Part shown: positions 35,242-44,407 of the stretch, one piece after another
Numbering within the stretch: position 1 is the first letter of the stretch
Layout of the letters: each line of letters begins with the position of its first letter
Assembly (NCBI GenBank): GCA_963805915.1
Contig: CAWDWD010000011.1
Span: forward strand, 372,001 to 436,000
From: JAEULH01 sp963805915
GTDB lineage: Bacteria; Pseudomonadota; Alphaproteobacteria; Rhodospirillales; Defluviicoccaceae
DNA: 64,000 bases
Direction of reading: 5' to 3'
Made by a program: the position numbers and the translations under genes
The notes under the pieces: generated by a model
What the model saw: the letters and a program-made list of their open reading frames with translations, nothing else
Database searches by the model: none
What the model was told of the DNA's origin: nothing

Positions 35242-36099
35242 ATGACCGCGCCCGCCGCCGACACGCCGAGCGACGACCTTGAGGCGCGAGGGGCCCCGTC
35301 AGCCGGTCCGCGCCCGCGTTCCAGGAATCCCCTGCGTCGGCTGCGGGCGCTGCTCGACTACCTCTACAACGGGCCGAGCGAGACCGCGCGGCGATTTCGC
35401 TTCGCGCTGCTCGGCTTCGACGTCATCACCATTGTCTTTTTCATCGTCGCTTCGGTCCTTGAATTCGGGCCGCTGATCCTCGCCGCCGACGTCGTCATCG
35501 CGACCCTGCTGATCGCGGATTTCGGCGCGCGGCTATGGATCGCGCCGAGAAAGCTCCGGTTCTTGTTCGATCCCATCACGCTCGCGGACCTGATCGTCAT
35601 CGCCACACTGCTCGCGCCGGCGCTGATCCAGAACTGGGCCTTTCTCCGCGTCCTCAGGGCGATGCGCCTTGTCCGCTCCTACCGCGTCCTCCGCGATCTG
35701 CGGGAGCGCTGGCCGCAGCTCGCCCGCAATGGGCAGGTCATCCAAAGCAGCGTCAACCTGATCGTCTTCCTGTTCGTTATCACGGCCCTGGTCTTCGTGC
35801 TTCAGCACGGCCAGAACCCGCAAATCGGCACTTACATAGACGCGCTTTATTTTACGGTCACGGCACTGACCACGACCGGCTTTGGCGACATCACGTTGAC
35901 CGGGAGCAGCGGCAAGCTTCTGTCCGTCCTCATCATGGTGGTCGGCGTGGCGCTCTTCCTGCGTCTGGTCCAGACCGTCTTCCGCCCCGAAAAGGTTCGC
36001 CACACCTGCCCCGCGTGCGGCTTGTCGCGCCACGAGCCCGACGCGGTCCACTGCAAACACTGCGGCCAGGTGCTGCATATCGAGACAGAGGGCGAGTGA
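35242..36099 (+). CDS. Voltage-gated-type potassium channel with C-terminal zinc ribbon
   Basis: A protein of 285 residues. Four hydrophobic segments (ALLGFDVITIVFFIVASVLE, ILAADVVIATLLIADFGARL, LADLIVIATLLAPALI and an S4-like FLRVLRAMRLVRSYRVLRDL with spaced Arg) precede S5, the pore with selectivity filter TTTGFGDITL, and S6. After S6 comes CPACGLSRHEPDAVHCKHCG, a four-Cys zinc ribbon not usual for this family. ATG at 35242 skips a basic stretch. Divergent from feoA. Gating signal unknown. Confidence 0.87.
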   Translation: MTAPAADTPSDDLEARGAPSAGPRPRSRNPLRRLRALLDYLYNGPSETARRFRFALLGFDVITIVFFIVASVLEFGPLILAADVVIATLLIADFGARLWIAPRKLRFLFDPITLADLIVIATLLAPALIQNWAFLRVLRAMRLVRSYRVLRDLRERWPQLARNGQVIQSSVNLIVFLFVITALVFVLQHGQNPQIGTYIDALYFTVTALTTTGFGDITLTGSSGKLLSVLIMVVGVALFLRLVQTVFRPEKVRHTCPACGLSRHEPDAVHCKHCGQVLHIETEGE

Positions 36100-36102
36100 G
36101 AT

Positions 36103-36134
36103 GGGGGCGAATGAGACGGGGGGCGAATGAGACG
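36103..36134 (+). repeat. Two tandem ~16-bp units before dsbB
   Basis: gggggcgaatgagac occurs at 36103-36117 and again at 36119-36133, with a weaker related copy just upstream inside the channel gene's end. Confidence 0.75.
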
Positions 36135-36204
36135 GGGGGCAGAAGCGCCCCGCTTGGGCGAGCGGGGATGGTCGCGGTCCGCCGGCGGCGCTATATCTGG
36201 GCGC

Positions 36205-36714
36205 ATGCACATTGTCTCTTCGAATCGCGGCGATCCATCCACGCTTGTTCCCGCGGCCGTTCTCCTCGTCAGCCTGGGCAGCCTCGCCGTCGCCTTCGCC
36301 GGCCAGTATCTGTTCGGGCTTGAGCCGTGCATCCTGTGTCTCTACGAGCGCGCGCCTTACGCCGCCGCCGCCGTGCTGGCGGGGATCGCCTTGACGGTCC
36401 CGCCGGCAAGCCTTTGGCGCGCCTGGTTGATCGGTGCCGCCGCCGTGGTGTTTCTCGCCGGCGCCGCGCTCGCGTTCTACCATGTCGGCGTCGAGGAGCA
36501 CTGGTGGGGGCCGATCGCGGCCTGCGGCGGCGAGCTTGCGACGGATCTCGGCGCGGACGATCTTCACTCCATCGGCGCCGGTGACCTCAAGCCATGCGAC
36601 CGGGTCGACTGGCGGCTGCTCGGGGTCTCGCTCGCCGGCTACAATGTTGTTGTTTCGTTGATCCTCGCGGCCGCGTGCCTCGCCGGCGCCCGCGTTCTTG
36701 CAAGAAAGGGTTAA
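36205..36714 (+). CDS. dsbB: Disulfide bond formation protein B
   Basis: A protein of 169 residues with four transmembrane helices. The quinone-side Cys pair is CILC in LEPCILCLYERAPYAAAAVL; the second periplasmic Cys pair is in IAACGGELATD and LKPCDRVDW. It reoxidises DsbA with ubiquinone. ATG at 36205 gives the family length. Followed by coq7 after only a few bases, linking quinone synthesis and quinone use. Confidence 0.92.
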   Translation: MHIVSSNRGDPSTLVPAAVLLVSLGSLAVAFAGQYLFGLEPCILCLYERAPYAAAAVLAGIALTVPPASLWRAWLIGAAAVVFLAGAALAFYHVGVEEHWWGPIAACGGELATDLGADDLHSIGAGDLKPCDRVDWRLLGVSLAGYNVVVSLILAAACLAGARVLARKG

Positions 36715-36718
36715 GCTT

Positions 36719-37336
36719 TTGAGCGATTCCGCCGCGTCCCCCGAAGCCCCGCTTGCCGAAGCCCCGCTTGCCGAACCGCGCACCGGCGCCGATCCACATC
36801 CGCGCCGTCTGCCGGGAGATCCGAGCGGAGCCGCGCTGGTCGCGCGGATCCTGCGCGTCGATCAGGCCGGCGAATACGGCGCCGTGCGGATCTACGAAGG
36901 ACAGCTCGCCGTTCTCGGCCGCTCGCCGGCGGGCCCGGTCATCCGGCGGATGGCGGCGGCGGAGCGCGAGCATCTCGCGACCTTCAACGCGCTGTTGCCC
37001 AAGCGCCGGGTCCGGCCGACGGTGTTGCATCCGGTCTGGCACGTCGCCGGCTTCGCGCTCGGCGCCGGCACCGCGCTGCTCGGCGCGCGGGCGGCGATGG
37101 CCTGCACCGCGGCGGTCGAAGAGGTAATCGACGGGCACTACGCCAAACAGGTCGCGGCACTCGGCGATGACGAGGCGGACTTGCGCGAGACCTGCGAGCG
37201 CTACCGCCAGGAGGAGGTTGAGCACCGCCAGACCAGCCTCGATCACGGCGCCGAGAGCGCGCCGGCCCACCGCGCGCTGAGCGGCGTGATCAAGGCCGGC
37301 TCGCGCGCGGCCATTTGGCTGTCCGAGCGCATCTGA
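36719..37336 (+). CDS. coq7: Demethoxyubiquinone hydroxylase (Coq7 family)
   Basis: About 205 residues. Di-iron ligands are visible as VDQAGEYGAVRIYEGQ, AAEREHLATF, AAVEEVIDGHY and EEVEHRQTSLDHGA. It adds the last ring hydroxyl in ubiquinone synthesis at the membrane. The start is uncertain: TTG at 36719 fits spacing behind AAAGGG, an in-frame TTG at 36698 overlaps dsbB. The N terminus has a 15-bp tandem duplication (EAPLAEAPLAEP). Works with UbiG encoded at 10.8 kb. Confidence 0.92.
   Translation: MSDSAASPEAPLAEAPLAEPRTGADPHPRRLPGDPSGAALVARILRVDQAGEYGAVRIYEGQLAVLGRSPAGPVIRRMAAAEREHLATFNALLPKRRVRPTVLHPVWHVAGFALGAGTALLGARAAMACTAAVEEVIDGHYAKQVAALGDDEADLRETCERYRQEEVEHRQTSLDHGAESAPAHRALSGVIKAGSRAAIWLSERI
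36743..36772 (+). repeat. Two perfect tandem 15-bp units in coq7
   Basis: gaagccccgcttgcc is repeated at 36743-36757 and 36758-36772, in frame, in the variable leader of Coq7. Confidence 0.9.
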
Positions 37337-37357
37337 TTGGCGACCGCGCGGTTTTCG

Positions 37358-38149
37358 TTAACGGCGCGGGCCGGCGGCCAGGCAGGCGATCACGCCGCGC
37401 AGGGTCCGCACCTCCTGTTCGGTCAGCGCCGCGCGGGTCAGGATGTTGCGCAGATTACGGATCATGATTGGGCGCTTTTCACGCACCCTCAGGAAGCCGC
37501 AGGTATCGAGTTCGCCCTCTAGCTGCTCGAACAGACCGCGCAGTTCGCCCTGCGTCGCCGGCCGCGTATTCTTGGCGATGGCGAGGCTTGCCGCATCCTG
37601 GGGGTTTTCGGAATTGAACCACTCGTAGCCGACCAGCAGGACGGCCATCGCCAGGTTGAGCGAGCTGAACGCCGGGTTCAGCGGCGCCGCGACGATAGCC
37701 CCGGCCAGCGCCACGTCATCGTTGCCCAGGCCCTTGGCTTCCTTGCCGAAAAGGACGCCGACGCGGCTCCCGGCGGCGATGTGGCGGCGCATCTCCCCGG
37801 CCGCGAGGCGAGGAGGAACGCTCCGCTTGACCATGCCGCGCGCGCGGGCCGTGGTGGCGTAGACGTGCTCGAGATCGGCGATGGCCTCGCCGGTGGTGGC
37901 GAAGAGCCGCGCGGTTGTCAGCACCCGATCCGCCCCGGAAGCCGCGGCGACAGCCTTGGCGTTGGGCCAATCCTCGCGCGGGCGAACCAGCCGCAGATCG
38001 GTGAGACCACAGTTGAGCATGGCGCGGGCGACCATGCCGATGTTCTCGCCGAGCTGCGGCTCGACGAGAATGATCGTAGGCGCGGCGGCGCCCGACACTG
38101 CCCGGCGGTGGTCGCTACTGGCGGCGATCGTTCGGTCGGTCCCCGCCAT
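37358..38149 (-). CDS. RNA methyltransferase, TrmJ/TrmH (SPOUT) family
   Basis: A protein of 263 residues. The SPOUT knot is marked by IILVEPQLGENIGMVARAML, GLTDLRLVRPREDWP, VGVLFGKEAKGLGNDDVALA and LNPAFSSLNLAMAVLLVGYEW. It is closest to TrmJ, which 2'-O-methylates position 32 of tRNAs. The usual FGPE/FGRE loop reads FGKEAKGL. ATG at 38147-38149 directly abuts the cimA stop on the same strand, so the two are probably co-transcribed. Confidence 0.85.
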   Translation of the reverse strand: MAGTDRTIAASSDHRRAVSGAAAPTIILVEPQLGENIGMVARAMLNCGLTDLRLVRPREDWPNAKAVAAASGADRVLTTARLFATTGEAIADLEHVYATTARARGMVKRSVPPRLAAGEMRRHIAAGSRVGVLFGKEAKGLGNDDVALAGAIVAAPLNPAFSSLNLAMAVLLVGYEWFNSENPQDAASLAIAKNTRPATQGELRGLFEQLEGELDTCGFLRVREKRPIMIRNLRNILTRAALTEQEVRTLRGVIACLAAGPRR

Positions 38150-39752
38150 CTACGCCGCGGGTGCGCAGGCCCCGTCGCGATAGAGCTTGTAGACGATGCT
38201 GTCGTGCAGCGCCCGATACGAGGCGTCGATGATGTTGGTCGAGACGCCGACCGTCGACCAGTGGTCGCCATGGCCGACAGCCGAACTCGATCATCACCCT
38301 TGTAACGGCGCGGGTCCCGTCGCCGGGCGTGAGGATGCGCACCTTGTAGTCGACGAGCTGGACCTCCTCGAGCTCCGGATAGACCGCCGTCAGCACCTTG
38401 CGCATCGCCGCGTCGAGCGCGTTGATCGGGCCGTTGCCCTCGGCGACCGCCATGCTCTCGTTGCCGTTGACGACGAGCTTCACCGTGGCCTCCGAAAGGG
38501 TGATCAGCTCGCCCCTGGCGTTCCACCGGCGTTCGTCGATGACGCGGAAGCTGTTGCACTTGAAGTATTCGGGCACCTGCTCGATCGCCTGGCGGGCGAG
38601 CAGTTCGAAACTGGCCTCGGCGCCGTCGTAGGCATATCCGTCGAATTCGCGCGCCTTGACGGTCTCGACAAGCTGATTGAGTTTGGGATCGCCGGCGTCG
38701 ATATCGAGGCCGATGTCGCGGAACCTCGCGAGAATATTGGACCGACCGGCCTGGTCGGAGACCACGATATGGCGATGATTGCCGACCAGTTCGGGCGCGA
38801 TGTGCTCGTAGCAGCGCGGATCCTTCTCGATCGCCGAGACGTGCAGGCCGCCCTTGTGGGCGAAGGCAAACTCGCCGACATAGGGCGCGTTGCGCTGCGG
38901 CGCGCGGTTGAGCCGCTCGTCGAGAAACCGTGACAGGTGCGACAGCCTGGTCAGGTCGCTCGCCGTCAGTCCGGTCTCGTAGCCCATTTTCAGGACCAGC
39001 GACGGTATGATCGCGATCAGGTCGGCGTTGCCGCAGCGCTCGCCGAGCCCGTTGAGGGTTCCCTGGACCTGGCGCACGCCGGCATGCACCGCGGCGAGGG
39101 AGTTGGCCGCGGCATTCCCGGTATCGTTGTGGCAGTGAACGCCGAGGCGGTCGCCGGGCACGTGGGCGGTGACATCGCTGACGATGGCTTCGATCTCATG
39201 GGGCAGCGTGCCGCCGTTGGTGTCGCACAGCACGACCCAGCGCGCGCCGGCTTGGTAGGCCGTGCGGACGCATTCGAGCGCGTACTCGCGGTTGGCCTTG
39301 TAGCCGTCGAAAAAGTGCTCGGAGTCGAACATCGTTTCGCGGCCCTTCTCGAGGACGTAGCGGACGCTGTCGGCGATCATGGCGACGTTTTCGTCGAGCT
39401 CGATTCCCAGAGCCGTTCTGACCTGGAAGTCCCAGGATTTGCCGACCATGCAGATGGCTTCCGCCTTGGCGGCGAGGAGGCTGGCGAGGCCGGGATCGTT
39501 GCCGGCGCTGCGTCCCGAGCGTCGCGTCATGCCGAACGCCGACAGCCGGGCGCGGTGCAGCGGCTGGGAGGTGGCGAAAAACGCATCGTCGGTCGGGTTG
39601 GCTCCCGGCCAGCCGCCCTCGATGTAGTCGATGCCGATGGCATCGAGCGCGCGCGCGATCGCCGCCTTGTCGGTTACGCTGAAGTCGACGCCCTGCGTCT
39701 GCGCGCCATCGCGCAGCGTACTGTCATAGAGATAAACCCGGTCCCCGGTCAT
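38150..39752 (-). pseudogene. cimA: Citramalate synthase, frameshifted near the 3' end
   Basis: Catalyses pyruvate + acetyl-CoA to (R)-citramalate for isoleucine. Seen: RVYLYDSTLRDGAQTQGVDF, DYIEGGWPGANPTD, VVLCDTNGGTLPHEIEAIV, LGVHCHNDTGNAAANSL, GTLNGLGERCGNADL and the C-terminal LeuA-type regulatory domain. After AVTRVMIE the frame changes near 38284; the continuation SAVGHGDHWSTVGVSTNIID to YRDGACAPAA and TAG (38150-38152) is typical of the family. One extra base (GAGTTCG for GAGTCG) explains it. Without repair the protein gains an unrelated tail of about 50 residues after losing only the regulatory-domain end, so catalysis might survive. Confidence 0.88.
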
Positions 39753-39820
39753 TCCTGCCCTCGAAGCTCCAAGAAGTGCCGCAGCATGCCTAACTTGCCA
39801 AGCCGCGGCAACGGTGGTGT

Positions 39821-39840
39821 GTAGATGGGAGTAGATGGGA
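39821..39840 (+). repeat. Two tandem 10-bp units
   Basis: gtagatggga occurs twice in a row in the gap between cimA and the toxin gene. Confidence 0.8.
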
Positions 39841-39894
39841 GGCATTGAGGCGGGGGGCGAGGGGGCATTGCTCCGCATTCGCGAAGCGCGCGGT

Positions 39895-40188
39895 TCAGTC
39901 GAGTTGGCGAAAAGGATCCTGCCGCTTGTGCAGAATGCGCGCGACCGCGATGCCGAACGCCGTTCGAGCGTAGTAGACAACATGGCTTTCGAACGGGAAC
40001 GACAACAGCTCCGGCGCCAGGTCGGCGCGCTTGCGGCCACGCAGCGGCTGGTGCGCGAGCTCCGTCAGCCGGCCCCTGAGCAACTCGATATAGACGCGGG
40101 CCTGAGTTTTGCCCCAACGCTGCACCGTATAATGGGCGATGCCTTCAAGGTCGGATAGCGCCGCGCGGGAGAGTTCGAAGCGATTCAC
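39895..40188 (-). CDS. ParE/RelE-superfamily toxin
   Basis: A protein of 97 residues with the ParE fold pattern: FELSRAALSDLEGIAHYTVQ, RWGKTQARVYIELLRGRLTE, GRKRADLAPELLSFPFESHV, VYYARTAFGIAVARILHKRQ. ParE toxins poison gyrase. The ATG overlaps the antitoxin stop (ATGA), the standard order. Called toxin by similarity; activity untested. Confidence 0.9.
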   Translation of the reverse strand: MNRFELSRAALSDLEGIAHYTVQRWGKTQARVYIELLRGRLTELAHQPLRGRKRADLAPELLSFPFESHVVYYARTAFGIAVARILHKRQDPFRQLD

Positions 40189-40445
40189 TCCGTAAGCCGG
40201 CCTCGCAGCGTCGCGAAAGCCTCATCGCCATCGACGGTGCGGCCCGCGGCGATGTCATCCAGCCCCTTGCGAACTTCACGGCGCAGGACGGCCAGCTTCA
40301 GCGCTTCGATCTCCTTGTAGTCCTCGGCCGAGACCACGACGGCCACCGCCCGGCCGTGCTTTTCGATCGTCACCGGCTCGCGCTGGGCCGTGTCGAGCAG
40401 TTCGCCGAACCGATTTTTCGCTTCCAGAGCGGCCATGATCCGCAT
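40185..40445 (-). CDS. Phd/YefM-type antitoxin
   Basis: About 86 residues from the ATG at 40443-40445: ALEAKNRFGELLDTAQREPV, TIEKHGRAVAVVVSAEDYKE (Phd/YefM fold), then a helical tail (RREVRKGLDDIAAGRTVDGD) that would wrap the toxin. A longer frame to 40496 would run through the operator palindrome and is unlikely. Pairing of a Phd-type antitoxin with a ParE-type toxin is common. Confidence 0.88.
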   Translation of the reverse strand: MRIMAALEAKNRFGELLDTAQREPVTIEKHGRAVAVVVSAEDYKEIEALKLAVLRREVRKGLDDIAAGRTVDGDEAFATLRGRLTE

Positions 40446-40473
40446 TCGGGAACTCTCCAAGGCAGGTGCAACA

Positions 40474-40493
40474 GCTAAAATAGCTATTTCAGC
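40474..40493. promoter_or_regulatory. Palindromic operator of the toxin-antitoxin pair
   Basis: A 20-bp palindrome with one mismatch pair, GCT-A-AAATAGCTATTT-C-AGC; the inner 12 bases (40478-40489) are perfect. It lies about 30-50 bases upstream of the antitoxin start, where antitoxins autoregulate. Confidence 0.65.
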
Positions 40494-40539
40494 CATTTCG
40501 TCAACTGTCTTGGCCTCGCCGGATCGATCGCATGGGATT

Positions 40540-40572
40540 GCCTCTCGATCGCCTCTCGATCGCCTCTCGATC
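40540..40572 (+). repeat. Three perfect tandem 11-bp units
   Basis: gcctctcgatc is repeated at 40540, 40551 and 40562, between the divergent toxin-antitoxin operon and the MFS gene. It lies in the promoter region of the MFS gene, so copy number might affect spacing. Confidence 0.9.
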
Positions 40573-40622
40573 GCCTGTGAGCGCGGTTGATCTTTCGCGC
40601 CGATCGGGGCCAGTGTGCGCCG

Positions 40623-41900
40623 ATGTCCTCGCCTTCCGGCCTTCAGCGCATCGCCGCCGTCCTCCGCGCGCCAAACTATGGCGTCTATACCGCCGGCAAC
40701 AGCGTCTCGCTGATCGGAACCTGGATGCAGCGGGTCGCCGTCGGCTGGCTGACCTGGGAGTTGACCGGCTCGGCGGCGTGGCTGGGTATCGTCGCCTTCG
40801 CCGATCTGTTTCCGACCGTCGTCATCGCGCCGCTGGCCGGCGCCGCCGCCGACCGTTGGGATCGGCTGCGTATTCTTCGCGCCACCGAGACGGCCGCAGC
40901 GATCCAGGCGGTCTGTCTCTTCGCGTTGAACGCGAGCGGGCGGATGAGCGTCACGGCGTTGTTCATCGCGACCCTCTGTCTCGGCGTCACCATCGGCATC
41001 GGCCAGCCGTCCCGCCTCGCGCTCATCCCCAGTCTGGTCCGCCGCGACGATCTGGCCACCGCCGTCGCGGTCAATTCGGTCGTCTTCAATCTCGCCCGGT
41101 TCATCGGCCCGGCATTGGCCGGCCTGTTCATCGCCGGCGGCGAGATTTCCTTGGCGTTTGCCGCCAACGCGTTAACCTACTTGGCTTTCCTCTTTGCGCT
41201 GTCGCGCCTGCGGTTGGATCCGGGCAAGAGGACACCGGCAGGACGGCGCGGCGGGCTTGGCGCCGATCTGGTCGAGGGCCTGCTTTACGCCGTGCGTCAT
41301 CCAGGCATCGGACCGCTGCTCGGCCTGCTCATTGCCACCAACGTCTGCGGCCGGCCGTTCGTTGAACTGCTCCCGGGGTTCGCTGCGGGAGTCTTCGCGG
41401 TCGGCCCGCAAGGTTTGGCCTGGATGATGTCGGCGATCGGCCTCGGCGCGATCGGCGGCGGCGCCTGGCTCGCCGGCCGCAGCGAAGAGCGCGGCCTGGT
41501 CGCGATCACCCTGGCGAGCACGCTGATGCTGGCGCTGCTGATCGGATTGTTTGTCGCGACGGATCGGATCGAACTCGCCCTGCCGATCCTCGCCGCGAGC
41601 GGCGTCGCCATGGTCGGCGCTGGGGTCGGCTCCCACACCCTGCTCCAGCTCGCCGTCGCGTCAGCGATGCGCGGCCGCGTTCTTGCCCTCTATGGGCTGA
41701 TTTTCCGCGGCGGTCCGGCGCTCGGCGCCTTGTTGATGGGAGCAATCGCCGAGCGAACCGGGTTGGTATGGCCCATTGCCATCGGCGCCGGCGTTCTCGC
41801 CGCCGCCGCCATGGCCGTCGCGGCGCGCTACGCCGTGATGACCGCGGCGCTGGACATCAGGGGTGGCGGCGTCAAGGGTAATGACGGAACACAAAATTAA
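40623..41900 (+). CDS. MFS transporter, EntS-like (MFS_3)
   Basis: A protein of 425 residues with about 12 helices. Begins RAPNYGVYTAGNSVSLIGTW, with GWLTWELTGSAAWLGIVAFA, LAGAAADRWDRLRIL (loop 2-3 motif A) and QPSRLALIPSLVRRDDLATA, the pattern of the MFS_3 group that includes the enterobactin exporter EntS. Substrate unknown. ATG at 40623 precedes the first family residues. Confidence 0.87.
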   Translation: MSSPSGLQRIAAVLRAPNYGVYTAGNSVSLIGTWMQRVAVGWLTWELTGSAAWLGIVAFADLFPTVVIAPLAGAAADRWDRLRILRATETAAAIQAVCLFALNASGRMSVTALFIATLCLGVTIGIGQPSRLALIPSLVRRDDLATAVAVNSVVFNLARFIGPALAGLFIAGGEISLAFAANALTYLAFLFALSRLRLDPGKRTPAGRRGGLGADLVEGLLYAVRHPGIGPLLGLLIATNVCGRPFVELLPGFAAGVFAVGPQGLAWMMSAIGLGAIGGGAWLAGRSEERGLVAITLASTLMLALLIGLFVATDRIELALPILAASGVAMVGAGVGSHTLLQLAVASAMRGRVLALYGLIFRGGPALGALLMGAIAERTGLVWPIAIGAGVLAAAAMAVAARYAVMTAALDIRGGGVKGNDGTQN

Positions 41901-42015
41901 GGGGTAGTGTTTGCGGCGGCCAGGGACTATTTCACGATAGCGATACTACAATTTCGCGTTCACGAAAACCATAAACGACCCTTAGGGACCATTAGGAACG
42001 CGGCTCGTTTTTATC

Positions 42016-42945
42016 ATGACCACGCTGTTGTTTACTCACCCGGTTTGCCAGGACCATGACATGGGGGAATGGCATCCCGAAGCGCCGGCGCGCCTGAAGG
42101 CGATCATGAAACGCCTGAACGGCGACGAGTTCGCCGCGCTCGAGCGCCGCTTGGCGCCGAAGTCGACGCTGCGCGAGGTCGAGCGGGTCCACGCTCCATT
42201 CTATGTCGAAGCGATCATGGAGAACATTCCCGAGCGTGGTCATGTTCACCTCGATCCGGACACCGCGGTCAACAGCGCCTCGGGCGAGGCGGCGCTGCGC
42301 GCGGTCGGCGGGATCTGCGCCGCCGTCGACGCGGTGGTCAAGGGCGAGGCCGACAACGCCTTTTGCGCCGTCCGCCCGCCGGGCCATCACGCCGAGTCGT
42401 CGGCCGCCATGGGCTTTTGCCTGTTCAATAACGTCGCGATCGCGGCCGAGCACGCGCGCCATGTCCACGGCCTGGAGCGGGTCGCGGTCGTCGACTTCGA
42501 CGTTCATCACGGCAACGGGACCCAGAACCACTTCTACCGTTACCGTGACCTGTTCTACGCCTCGAGCCATCAGTGGCCATGCTATCCGGGCACCGGCATG
42601 GAGCACGAGACCGGTGTCTTCCACAACATCTGCAACGTGCAGCTCCGGCCGAACACCGGCTCGGAGGGGTTTCGCGCCGCCTACGCGACGCGCATCCTGC
42701 CCGCGCTGCGCAAGTTCAAGCCGGACATGCTGCTGATTTCGGCCGGGTTCGATGCCCACGTTCGCGATCCGCTGGCGCAACTCAGGGTTGAGACCGACGA
42801 CTTCGCCTGGCTCACCCGCGAGCTCATGGAGATCGGTGAAAGTGTCTGCGGCGGCCGTGTCGTCTCGACGCTCGAGGGCGGCTACGATTTGACCGCGCTG
42901 GCCGAAAGCGTCGGCGTCCACGTCAAGGCGATGATGGGCCACTGA
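42016..42945 (+). CDS. Histone-deacetylase-family protein (AcuC/acetylpolyamine amidohydrolase-like)
   Basis: A protein of 309 residues of the class II-like HDAC superfamily with zinc-dependent deacetylase motifs: HPEAPARLKAIM, AVRPPGHHAESSAAMGFCLF (catalytic His pair), VAVVDFDVHHGNGTQNHFY (zinc Asp/His), ISAGFDAHVRDPLAQLRVE and VSTLEGGYDLTALAES. Substrates are likely acetylated small amines or proteins. Commonly sits before xseB in alphaproteobacteria. AT-rich promoter-like DNA (41936-42000) precedes it. Confidence 0.9.
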   Translation: MTTLLFTHPVCQDHDMGEWHPEAPARLKAIMKRLNGDEFAALERRLAPKSTLREVERVHAPFYVEAIMENIPERGHVHLDPDTAVNSASGEAALRAVGGICAAVDAVVKGEADNAFCAVRPPGHHAESSAAMGFCLFNNVAIAAEHARHVHGLERVAVVDFDVHHGNGTQNHFYRYRDLFYASSHQWPCYPGTGMEHETGVFHNICNVQLRPNTGSEGFRAAYATRILPALRKFKPDMLLISAGFDAHVRDPLAQLRVETDDFAWLTRELMEIGESVCGGRVVSTLEGGYDLTALAESVGVHVKAMMGH

Positions 42946-43176
42946 GCATTCGCAAGCTCTCGACGAGCGCGCATCGGTCGGCGCGTCGCGCCGCGAAATG
43001 TTGAAATGGCGTCGGAAACCAGTACATAAGGCGTTACGCGGTTGCCGGCGTGTCCGCCGTGGTTCTGCCGTGGCTCTACGCGCTTGCAACAAGACCAAAA
43101 CACGCATACACCCGATGCGGGGGCGAACGGCGTCGCGGATGTGCGCGATCGTTGTTGCGTGGAGTGGAAGGGGCCC

Positions 43177-43428
43177 ATGGCTCAACAAGACAATACGCCG
43201 GAGCTGTCGACATTGAGCTTCGAGGACGCCTTGGCCGAGCTTGAAGCAATTGTTCGTCGCCTCGAAGAGGGGTCGGCCAAGCTGGACGAGGCCATCTCCG
43301 CCTACGAGCGCGGCATCGCGCTGAAGCGGCATTGCGAGGCGAAACTCCAGGAGGCCCAGTCCCGGGTGGAAAAGATCGTCGTCGGTCCCGACGGCGCGGT
43401 CACCGCCGAAGCAATCGACCTAGGCTGA
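43177..43428 (+). CDS. xseB: Exodeoxyribonuclease VII small subunit
   Basis: A protein of 83 residues. LSFEDALAELEAIVRRLEEG, LDEAISAYERGIALKRHCEA and LQEAQSRVEKI are the XseB helices that bind the XseA catalytic subunit (not in the window). ATG at 43177 with GGAAGGGG upstream. Twenty bases before ispA. Confidence 0.94.
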   Translation: MAQQDNTPELSTLSFEDALAELEAIVRRLEEGSAKLDEAISAYERGIALKRHCEAKLQEAQSRVEKIVVGPDGAVTAEAIDLG

Positions 43429-43447
43429 CAGCAAACCGAGAGCGAAC

Positions 43448-44335
<888 letters not shown>

Positions 44336-44407
44336 CCGGCGTTCGACGCGCCGAACCCCGGCGCCCGCGGATACGCGGGCTCATGGCTTGAGTGGAGAAG
44401 TCACGCA

